A DNA stretch of 6,377 nt, taken from contig JANXXV010000957.1 of assembly GCA_025350445.1 (NCBI GenBank), forward strand, positions 1 to 6,377. The letters are read 5' to 3'. The notes under the pieces were generated by a model. It had not been told where the DNA came from. It ran no database searches and saw only the letters and a program-made list of their open reading frames with translations. Shown piece after piece: positions 1-5,434 of this stretch; the stretch's first letter is position 1; the number at the start of each line of letters is the position of its first letter. The stretch comes from Bryobacteraceae bacterium (GTDB lineage Bacteria; Acidobacteriota; Terriglobia; Bryobacterales; Bryobacteraceae). Position numbers and translations under genes: made by a program.

Positions 1-596
1 CCGATGTCGGCGGCTAGAAATTTCTGGCGCAGCACGGCCCGCGCAATCATCGTTTGCTTCTCGGGCACCACTTCGCGCTCGATACCCAGTTTGTCGGTGA
101 AGATATCCGCCACGTCGTAGCGGGTCATGTGCAAGGCCGGGGCGACAATGTGATACGGCTTCACGCCGGCAAGCTGGATGATGTACTCTCCCAGGTCGGT
201 TTCCACGGCTTCCAGATGATGGTGCTCCAGACGCTCGTTCAGGTCGATTTCCTCGGTGGTCATCGACTTGGACTTTACAATCAACTTCGCGCCGCGTCGT
301 TTGGCCAAGTCCAGGATGAAGTCCGCCACATCTGTCCCGTCGTTGCAAAATACTACCTTTCCGCCGTGGGCGGCGACGTTCTTTTCTACCTGCTCCAGGT
401 AGAAATCCAGATTGTCGATGGTGTGTTTCTTCAGTAGATTCGCGTGCGTGCGCAGATCCTCATAATCGGGCAACAGGTCGCCGGCAATGGCGTTCTTGCG
501 GTGATCGATCAGGCGCCCAGTCCCAGCGTAAATGGCAAGCTGCAGGTTGGCGTCGGCGAGGGTGGTCGAGATCTTTTCAGGATGAGTGGCGGCCAT
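1..596 (-). CDS. lutB: LutB-type lactate utilisation iron-sulfur protein, N-terminal part (cut by window edge)
   Basis: Translating the minus strand from the ATG at 596 gives 198 codons open to the window edge, beginning MAATHPEKISTTLADANLQL. The protein fits the LutB/YkgF family, which with LutA and LutC oxidises L-lactate to pyruvate in the cytoplasm. The part seen covers the N-terminal helical region and the start of the LUD domain (roughly residue 60 onward), including the stretches KSKSMTTEEIDLN and ETDLGEYIIQLAG that are typical of this family. The C-terminal ferredoxin-like 4Fe-4S domain would lie off the left edge. The start codon sits 4 nt after the stop of the upstream lutA-like gene with no clear Shine-Dalgarno, so translation is probably coupled to it. 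Family assignment is strong; the lactate substrate is inferred from family and pairing. Nothing suggests a broken gene, since the frame is open throughout. Confidence 0.9.
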   Translation of the reverse strand, partial: MAATHPEKISTTLADANLQLAIYAGTGRLIDHRKNAIAGDLLPDYEDLRTHANLLKKHTIDNLDFYLEQVEKNVAAHGGKVVFCNDGTDVADFILDLAKRRGAKLIVKSKSMTTEEIDLNERLEHHHLEAVETDLGEYIIQLAGVKPYHIVAPALHMTRYDVADIFTDKLGIEREVVPEKQTMIARAVLRQKFLAADI

Positions 597-600
597 GAAT

Positions 601-1326
601 TTACCGGGATGCTAGAAGTTCAGCCAGATGCATGGTGCGGACGGGTAGCTTGGCCCGATGGAGAGCGCCTTGCAGTTGCATCAGGCAACTAGAGTCAATG
701 GACACCACCACATCGGCGCCTGTCTTCTGAATCGACTCAATCTTCGTTCGTGCCATGCCACCGGAAACCTCGGCAAATTTCACTGAGAACGTCCCCCCGA
801 AACCACAGCACTCTTCGGCAATTTCCATCTCCCGCAACTCCAATCCCTTCACTTTCGACAACAGCAGGCGCGGTCCCGACTTGATCTTCAATTCCCGCAA
901 GGCGTGGCAGCTATCGTGATAGGTGGCGACGCAGCCGTAACTGGCGCCGACGTCTTCCACCTTGGCTACCTCTAGCAGAAACCGGGAAAACTCCCATACG
1001 CGCTTTTCCAGGCTGTGAACCTCTTCGAGGCGAGCCGGTTCCGTGGCGAACAGTTCCGAAAAGTGATGGGTGATCATCGACGTGCAGGAACCGGAGGGCA
1101 CCACAATGTACTCGGCGTCGCGGAAAACATCCAGAAAGTGAAGGGCTACGCCGCGTGCTTCCTGGCGATAACCGCTGTTGAAAGCGGGTTGCCCGCAGCA
1201 GGTCTGCGCCGGGTTGAAGTCTACCGCCCAGCCAATGCGTTCCAACACCGCGGCCATGGAAACGCCGACATTTGGAAATAGCTGGTCCACGATGCAGGTA
1301 ACAAACAGGGATGCTCGATTCGGCAT
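601..1326 (-). CDS. lutA: LutA-type Fe-S oxidoreductase with two CCG domains
   Basis: This complete 241-residue protein matches the usual length of LutA/YkgE, a cytoplasmic component of the LutABC L-lactate oxidation complex. It carries two cysteine-rich CCG modules. The first has C11, C43-C44-G and C81 (QTCCGQPAFNSGY, then SGSC). The second has C140, C173-C174-G and C214 (YHDSCHALRE, EECCGFGGTF, DSSC). These are the cluster or heterodisulfide-reductase-like ligands known for the family, and none is missing. The ATG at 1326 is chosen because the family motif around C11 begins directly after it. No Shine-Dalgarno is visible upstream; a TAAGAT box lies at 1341-1336 on the minus strand, so the leader would be very short. 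It runs 4 nt ahead of lutB, indicating one operon; lutC would be expected further left. Related CCG proteins also occur in GlcF and heterodisulfide reductases, but length and neighbour favour LutA. Confidence 0.93.
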   Translation of the reverse strand: MPNRASLFVTCIVDQLFPNVGVSMAAVLERIGWAVDFNPAQTCCGQPAFNSGYRQEARGVALHFLDVFRDAEYIVVPSGSCTSMITHHFSELFATEPARLEEVHSLEKRVWEFSRFLLEVAKVEDVGASYGCVATYHDSCHALRELKIKSGPRLLLSKVKGLELREMEIAEECCGFGGTFSVKFAEVSGGMARTKIESIQKTGADVVVSIDSSCLMQLQGALHRAKLPVRTMHLAELLASR

Positions 1327-1377
1327 GAATCTAGAATCTTACCAGTCACAGCGAGACAACGCGATACAATCGTATCA
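1327..1377. promoter_or_regulatory. Divergent intergenic region with inverted repeat and -10-like boxes
   Basis: These 51 bp separate lutA (leftward) from the secreted-protein gene (rightward), so both promoters must lie here or extend into the genes. On the plus strand TACAAT at 1365-1370 resembles a -10 box and ends 7 nt before the GTG at 1378. On the minus strand TAAGAT at 1341-1336 resembles a -10 box 9 nt before the lutA ATG. Neither has a convincing -35 at normal spacing. A perfect inverted repeat, GATAC-AATC-GTATC, spans 1363-1376 and overlaps the plus-strand -10, so it could be an operator. All of this is pattern reading without experimental support. Confidence 0.4.
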
Positions 1378-1788
1378 GTGCGACGAAGAAGTTTTCTGGC
1401 GCTATTCCTTTTCGGCGTTCCCGCGCTGGCGATTGAGCCGGAAGCCACTGCTGTGCGGGGCAAGTTGATAGCCGGGCCGGCGGTTCATACGGCCGACGGA
1501 AGGAGCATCGCGCTCACCGGCGACGATCCAACCATGGCGGTTCTGGGCGACTCGCGGCTGACGGGCGTCGATTTTGAAGCGCACGGCCACACCAACGCTC
1601 CAGGGCAGTTCGCTATCGACAAGATCCATACCCGTTCCCTATTCGCCTATCAGAATGGCAAGAAGCTGATGGTCACCTATTGGTGCGATGTCTGCTACAT
1701 CCGGACATTTTCGCCGGGCGTGTGCTGGTGCTGTCAGGACTACACCAAACTTGACCTGATAGATGCTGATAAAGTCGTTAAGGAATGA
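1378..1788 (+). CDS. Small secreted cysteine-rich protein of unknown function
   Basis: The 136-residue protein starts at a GTG. This start gives a textbook signal peptide: MRRRS, a hydrophobic core FLALFLFGVPALA, and a likely cleavage after A18. The mature part (about 118 residues) begins with a beta-rich stretch (VRGKLIAG, DGRSIALTGDD, RLTGVDFEAHGH) that reads like a small OB-like barrel; that is an impression, not a detected domain. The C-terminal third has a compact cysteine cluster, C103-x2-C106-x9-C116-x-C118-C119, embedded in aromatic residues (YWCDVC, CWCC), with histidines at 71 and 84. Such a cluster could bind metal or form disulfides after export. I recall similar unannotated proteins from Acidobacteriota but know no assigned function. 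There is no Shine-Dalgarno before the GTG, and a -10-like box ends 7 nt upstream, so the mRNA may be leaderless. The stop overlaps the next gene's ATG (ATGA), so the two are coupled. Confidence 0.85.
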   Translation: MRRRSFLALFLFGVPALAIEPEATAVRGKLIAGPAVHTADGRSIALTGDDPTMAVLGDSRLTGVDFEAHGHTNAPGQFAIDKIHTRSLFAYQNGKKLMVTYWCDVCYIRTFSPGVCWCCQDYTKLDLIDADKVVKE

Positions 1789-2816
1789 AAGCCAGCCTTG
1801 TACTTCTCCTACTGCCACTCATGTCGCAAGCCGCGAACTACACTTCAGAGAAACTGACTGTTGACGGCATTGAGGTGATCCGCCTTGCCGATGCCGCCCA
1901 TAAGACGGAGGTGATGATTGTGCCTTCGGTGGGAAACAACTCGTATGAGATGAAGGTGAACGGGAAGCGCGTCTTCTGGACTCCTTACAATTCCGTGGGC
2001 GAGTTCAAGGCGAAGCCCGTGAACCTGGGAAATCCGTTCCTGGCGCCTTGGGCGAACCGGCTGGAATCGGACTCGTTCTATGCGAACGGGAAGAAGTACA
2101 TCTTGAATCCGGCGCTGAATAGCTTCCGGTACGACGGGAATCACAAACCGATTCACGGACTGGTGATGTATTCAGCCGAATGGAAAGTGGTGAGCGCAAA
2201 AGCAACGTCGAAGTTTGCGGAAGTCACCAGCAGGCTGGAATTCTGGCGGCATCCGGATTGGATGGCTCAGTTCCCATTTGCCCACAATATCGATATGACC
2301 TATCGGCTGCAAGACGGCGTTCTGGAAGTGGAGACGGTAATTGACAATCAATCCACCGAGGCGATGCCGGTGGGAATCGGCTATCATCCGTACTTTACAT
2401 TGCATGACGCGCCCCGGGACGCGTGGAAAGTTCATATGCCTGCCAAAGAGCATCTGGTGTTGTCGAGCGTGCTGATCCCCACCGGCGAAACCAAGCCGAT
2501 GCCGTTTAGCGACCCGCAATCGCTTAGCGGTATTCAGTTGGATGATGTGTTTGGCGGCCTGGTGCGTGGCGCCGATGGCCGGGCTGAGTTCTCCGTGCAG
2601 GGTGTGAAGGAAAAAATCTCGGTCTTCTACGGGCCGAAATTCCCCATCGCCGTGGTCTACGCACCGAAAGGCCGGGACTTCATCTGCTTTGAGCCGATGA
2701 GCGGACCTACGAACGTCTTCAACATGGACCACGCCGGGACCTACAAGGGTTTGCAGACGGTTGCGGCTGGTTCGAAGTGGCGCGAGAGCTACTGGATTCA
2801 GCCCAGCGGCTTTTGA
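1785..2816 (+). CDS. Secreted aldose 1-epimerase (mutarotase) family protein
   Basis: This 343-residue protein belongs to the aldose 1-epimerase (GalM) superfamily, which interconverts the alpha and beta anomers of sugars. Family landmarks are in order: NPFLAPWANRL with N91-R92, PIHGLV with H124, the catalytic acid in YHPYF at H201, a sugar-contacting aspartate at LDDVF (D253 or D254), and the catalytic base E303 in CFEPMSGPTN. By family knowledge these align with R71, H96, H170, D243 and E304 of Lactococcus GalM. The N-terminus MKASLVLLLLPLMSQA is a short signal peptide, likely cut after SQA, so it acts in the periplasm or outside the cell, unlike cytoplasmic GalM. The first ATG overlaps the preceding stop by ATGA, with AAGGA directly against the start, which supports coupling. 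The true substrate may be a polysaccharide-derived sugar or a related hexose. All key residues are present, so activity is likely. Confidence 0.92.
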   Translation: MKASLVLLLLPLMSQAANYTSEKLTVDGIEVIRLADAAHKTEVMIVPSVGNNSYEMKVNGKRVFWTPYNSVGEFKAKPVNLGNPFLAPWANRLESDSFYANGKKYILNPALNSFRYDGNHKPIHGLVMYSAEWKVVSAKATSKFAEVTSRLEFWRHPDWMAQFPFAHNIDMTYRLQDGVLEVETVIDNQSTEAMPVGIGYHPYFTLHDAPRDAWKVHMPAKEHLVLSSVLIPTGETKPMPFSDPQSLSGIQLDDVFGGLVRGADGRAEFSVQGVKEKISVFYGPKFPIAVVYAPKGRDFICFEPMSGPTNVFNMDHAGTYKGLQTVAAGSKWRESYWIQPSGF

Positions 2817-2819
2817 ACG

Positions 2820-3380
2820 CTACTCAGTGACATTGTTGGCTAGTTCGAGTTTTAGTTTCCTGGCGGGCTCGGCGAGGTTGCCGCCGCCATTCACCAGCAT
2901 GTCCAACTGGCGTATGGCATTGATAGTATCTTTTTGCCTGAGGAGAGCTTTTGCGAGGTAAAAGTGTATCCGGTCCACGTAGGGCGAAGTTCCCAGGCGG
3001 TCCGCTACTTTCAGTTCCCGGATGCCTGCCCGCGTGTCTTCGGTAAGCAGGTAGGAGATTCCCAGAAAGAAGCGGATCTCCGGATTATCTGGCTGGTTGC
3101 CAGTGGCTTTCTGCAGCGCAAACGAGGCGCGTGAGTAGTCTTGCGCGCGATAATATTTCATGGCCTCTAAGAACAACGGTTCGTTGGCGCTGGCGGTTAC
3201 GACCGGTGCTCCTTCCGGACAGGCAGGCGCGTCAAAGGAGGCAGGATCCGGGCGCGACGTCGCGGCTACGCTAGAGGGCTGCGTTGTAGCCGGAGTATCG
3301 GCGATGAGCCAGATAACAAAACCAGCTAAGGCTGCGGCGGCAAGCATCCCCGGGACCCACTTGGCGATTCGACCGTTCAT
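2820..3380 (-). CDS. Membrane-anchored TPR-repeat protein
   Basis: The 186-residue protein has a short basic N-terminus (MNGRIAKW), one hydrophobic segment at about residues 10-27 (GMLAAAALAGFVIWLIA), and a low-complexity Pro/Ser/Thr/Ala linker to about residue 65. Residues 67-165 form helical repeats of TPR type: FLEAMKYYRAQDYSRASFALQKA, then NPEIRFFLGISYLLTEDTRAGIRELK, then IHFYLAKALLRQKDTINAIRQLD. It is most likely a single-pass membrane protein with its repeats outside the cytoplasm, acting as a scaffold; no enzyme motif is seen. A lone C54 lies in the linker. It points left and ends 3 bp from the mutarotase stop. Its start is divergent from the PPIase gene, so it is probably transcribed alone. 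No Shine-Dalgarno precedes the ATG, and TATACT lies at 3401-3396. Some acidobacterial anti-sigma proteins have a similar TM-TPR layout, but no zinc-finger is present here, so the role is unknown. Confidence 0.82.
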   Translation of the reverse strand: MNGRIAKWVPGMLAAAALAGFVIWLIADTPATTQPSSVAATSRPDPASFDAPACPEGAPVVTASANEPLFLEAMKYYRAQDYSRASFALQKATGNQPDNPEIRFFLGISYLLTEDTRAGIRELKVADRLGTSPYVDRIHFYLAKALLRQKDTINAIRQLDMLVNGGGNLAEPARKLKLELANNVTE

Positions 3381-3469
3381 ATGATAAGAAGACTCAGTAT
3401 AACGGACATTAGTTAATTATCCATGACTAAACCCGGGATTCTAAATTTAGTTGTGCGGAGGGGGATGCA
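3381..3469. promoter_or_regulatory. Divergent promoter region between the TPR gene and the PPIase-FGE pair
   Basis: This 89-bp gap is AT-richer than its surroundings. On the minus strand TATACT at 3401-3396 is a good -10 candidate for the TPR gene, with a leader of roughly 8 nt, but no good -35 is seen. On the plus strand TAAATT at 3442-3447 is a weak -10 candidate for the PPIase gene; it lies inside the perfect palindrome CTAAATTTAG at 3441-3450. The promoters are predictions by eye. Confidence 0.4.
3457..3464 (+). promoter_or_regulatory. Ribosome binding site of the PPIase gene
   Basis: GGAGGGGG ends 5 nt before the GTG at 3470 and is the strongest Shine-Dalgarno in the window. It decides the start: the nearby ATG at 3465 is in another frame and meets a stop after five codons, while GTG 3470 opens the long PPIase frame. 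Confidence 0.75.
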
Positions 3470-4294
3470 GTGTCTCTTGTAGTGAACGGTGAAACCATCG
3501 ACGAAGCATTGATTCGGGACGAAGTTAACCTGACGCGTCCGCGCTACGAAGAGATGGTGGACGGGCTGGATCCGGTGGCCAAGGAGATTCAATTATGGGA
3601 CTGGTCGAAAGAAACCGTCCTTGAGCGCACTTTATTGCGTCAGGAAGCGTTGAAAGACCCGGAACCGATTCCGCCCGATGCCATCGAAGAAGCCTTGAGC
3701 GCGATGCCGCCAGGCAGCGGAGACGTAAGAGAACAGGTGGAAGGCCGCTTGCGGCTCGACCGCTTTCTGCAAAAGCTGACCGCCAAAGTGCAGCCGCCGA
3801 AATACAAGGATGTGGGCGATTATTATAAGAAATATAAAGAGCAATTTCTGCTGCCGGAAATGATAAGGGCCGCGCATATTGTCAAGAATGTGGATGACAA
3901 GACGGATGAGCAGACGGCCGTGGCCGCCATGCGGGAAGCGGAGGCCGAACTGAATGGCGGCGGGGCTTTTGAGGAGGTGGCGGAACGGTATTCCGACTGC
4001 GCGGGAAACGGTGGAGACCTGGGATACTTTCCCCGCGGCGAGATGGTGGATGAGTTCGATCGAGTAGTCTTTGCGCTGGCGCCGAATGAAAGAAGCGGCG
4101 TTTTCCGCACCGGCTTCGGGTTTCATATCGCGAAGTGTTATGACAAAAAACCCGCTGGTTACCGCAGTCTGGCAGAAGTCAAGCAGGATATAGAACGGCT
4201 GCTCCATCGCGAGAAGCAGGAACGGGCGCTGGAACAATATGTGGATGGCTTGAAGGCGAAGGCCGAAATCCGCAATGTGGCGAGAAAGGCATGA
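3470..4294 (+). CDS. Parvulin-type peptidyl-prolyl cis-trans isomerase (PpiC/NifM-like), no signal peptide
   Basis: The 274-residue protein has a helical N-terminal half (about residues 10-128), a parvulin domain at about 130-225 and a charged helical tail. The parvulin domain shows the family's landmarks: AAHIV with H136, YSDC with C177, GGDLGYFPRGEMVDEFD from 181, and FGFHIAKC with H219. These correspond to the two histidines and the cysteine of the E. coli parvulin active site. It catalyses cis-trans isomerisation of prolyl bonds in client proteins. The N-terminus, MSLVVNGETIDEALIRDEV, has no signal peptide or membrane segment, unlike SurA, PrsA or PpiD, so a cytoplasmic site is likely. 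The layout (helical domain, then one parvulin domain) resembles NifM, but no nif gene is visible and a nitrogenase role is not supported. Its stop overlaps the start of the FGE gene (ATGA), so the two are coupled. Confidence 0.9.
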   Translation: MSLVVNGETIDEALIRDEVNLTRPRYEEMVDGLDPVAKEIQLWDWSKETVLERTLLRQEALKDPEPIPPDAIEEALSAMPPGSGDVREQVEGRLRLDRFLQKLTAKVQPPKYKDVGDYYKKYKEQFLLPEMIRAAHIVKNVDDKTDEQTAVAAMREAEAELNGGGAFEEVAERYSDCAGNGGDLGYFPRGEMVDEFDRVVFALAPNERSGVFRTGFGFHIAKCYDKKPAGYRSLAEVKQDIERLLHREKQERALEQYVDGLKAKAEIRNVARKA

Positions 4295-5259
4295 ACAAAC
4301 CACCCAACCCGTGTTGTGTCCCCAGCAAGCAACGGGCGGCGTTACTTGCGTATTCGTCGAAGGCATCCGCCGACAGGATTCGTGCCGCCAGCGGATCCAC
4401 CGAGGGAATGATCAAGCTGGACGGCGGCCGGTTTCTGATGGGGACCGATAGTATCGACGGCTTTCCGGCCGACGGCGAGGGTCCGGTTCGAGAGGTGACA
4501 CTCGACGGCTTCTACCTGGATGCCGCGCCGGTGACCAACGGGCAATTCGCGGAGTTTGTTCGAAAGACCGGATACGTTACGGAGTCCGATCGTTTTGGAT
4601 GGTCGTTTGTGTTTCACAAGCACATTGCCGCAGGGGAAATTCCACGGCTGGTGGAAGACCGGGTAAGTGGGGTGGAATGGTGGTGTAAGGTCACGGGGGC
4701 GAACTGGGAGCGGCCGGAGGGACCGGGTTCCGGGATTGGATCCCGGTCGAATTATCCCGTGGTTCACGTTAGCTGGAATGACGCGCTGGCTTATGGTGAA
4801 TGGGCCGGCAAGCGATTGCCTACCGAAGCGGAGTGGGAGTACGCGGCGCGGGGCGGGCTGGAGCAGCGGATTTTTCCCTGGGGCGATGAATTAACTCCGG
4901 AGGGACGGCATCTGTGCAACATCTGGCAGGGCGAATTTCCGAATCACGATACGGCGGAGGATGGATACTCGGCGCCGTGTCCGGTGGATGGGTTCCCGGC
5001 GAATGGATATGGGTTTCGGACTATCACGGGAAATACCTGGGAGTGGTGTGCGGATTGGTTTCACCCTTCGTTCCATGTTACGGCTACTCGAAAGAATCCT
5101 GTGGGGCCGCCGGACGGGGCCAACAAGGTGATGAAGGGCGGGTCGTATTTGTGCCATGCGTCTTATTGCAACCGGTATCGGGTGGCTGCGCGGACGTCTA
5201 ATACCGCGGATAGCGCTACTACTAATATTGGATTTCGATGCGCTCGGGATGTTGGGTGA
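4291..5259 (+). CDS. Formylglycine-generating enzyme (SUMF1/FGE family, sulfatase activator)
   Basis: The 322-residue protein matches true FGE, which uses copper and oxygen to turn the cysteine of a CxPxR motif in sulfatases into formylglycine. Landmarks in order: GGRFLMGTDS (about 45-54), the VTNGQFAEFV stretch (81-90), VKGANW-like VTGANWERPEGP (134-145), HVSWNDALAYGEWAGKRLP (159-177), TEAEWEYAARGG (178-189), NIWQGEFPNHDTAEDGY (210-226), GNTWEWCADWF (247-257), and KGGSYLCHASYCNRYR (282-297). The last holds the copper-binding pair C288 and C293, which separates true FGE from EgtB and other relatives of the fold. The N-terminus has a CC pair (C8-C9, in PNPCCVPSK) and no signal peptide, so it works in the cytoplasm before sulfatases are exported. 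It is coupled by ATGA to the upstream PPIase. Its target sulfatase is not in the window. The GNxWEW and FRCA endings are intact, and the length is normal for bacterial FGE. Confidence 0.95.
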   Translation: MNKPPNPCCVPSKQRAALLAYSSKASADRIRAASGSTEGMIKLDGGRFLMGTDSIDGFPADGEGPVREVTLDGFYLDAAPVTNGQFAEFVRKTGYVTESDRFGWSFVFHKHIAAGEIPRLVEDRVSGVEWWCKVTGANWERPEGPGSGIGSRSNYPVVHVSWNDALAYGEWAGKRLPTEAEWEYAARGGLEQRIFPWGDELTPEGRHLCNIWQGEFPNHDTAEDGYSAPCPVDGFPANGYGFRTITGNTWEWCADWFHPSFHVTATRKNPVGPPDGANKVMKGGSYLCHASYCNRYRVAARTSNTADSATTNIGFRCARDVG

Positions 5260-5434
5260 GAGTGGAGGCTGGCGCGGCTCGGCGGGCGTTGGCCGGCGCC
5301 GCCCCCTGCATGGGCTGTTCCGATCGCAAGTGCCGGCCAGGGGACCGGCTGCGGGGCGGGGCCCCGCCGTCCTAGTGCATAGCATTTCAGGGACACTGGA
5401 CTTGCGCAGTAGCGGCGCCGTATTGAAACGGAGT
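5260..5434. other. GC-rich intergenic gap between convergent genes
   Basis: These 175 bp lie between the stop of the FGE gene and the stop of the OLD-like gene. No gene is convincing here. The stretch is much richer in G and C than its flanks up to about 5370 and then becomes mixed. It contains several self-complementary elements: CGGCGCCG at 5294-5301 and again at 5413-5420, a possible GCCGG/CCGGC hairpin at 5332-5349, and a 14-nt palindrome at 5355-5368. No T-run follows any of them, so they are not standard rho-independent terminators. It may be a decayed insertion, a recombination junction, or simply intergenic sequence with factor-dependent termination. Confidence 0.5.
5332..5368. repeat. 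Two adjacent GC-rich inverted repeats
   Basis: GCCGG at 5332-5336 pairs with CCGGC at 5345-5349 around an 8-nt loop. Next to it, GGCGGGGCCCCGCC at 5355-5368 is a perfect 14-nt palindrome that could fold with a 4-nt loop. Being symmetric, they could slow transcription from both convergent genes, but neither strand has a following T-run. Function is unproven. Confidence 0.5.

Noticed and set aside
54..692. Plus-strand open frames (54-437 and 444-692) at the left edge
   Set aside because: The minus strand here reads as a continuous LutB-type protein reaching into the LutA end. The plus-strand products match nothing.
2172..2732. A minus-strand open frame of 186 codons inside the mutarotase gene
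   Set aside because: It is antisense to the catalytic part of a well-matched family protein, is very rich in His and Arg as shadow frames often are, and has no domain.
3632..4366. A long minus-strand open frame of 244 codons across the PPIase gene
   Set aside because: It lies antisense to a gene with clear parvulin motifs and a strong ribosome site. Its own sequence shows no recognisable domain and runs past the end of the gene.
4291..5259. EgtB-like (ergothioneine) assignment for the FGE gene
   Set aside because: EgtB lacks the CHxSYC cysteine pair and carries an N-terminal DinB-like iron-binding domain. This protein has both cysteines and no DinB part.
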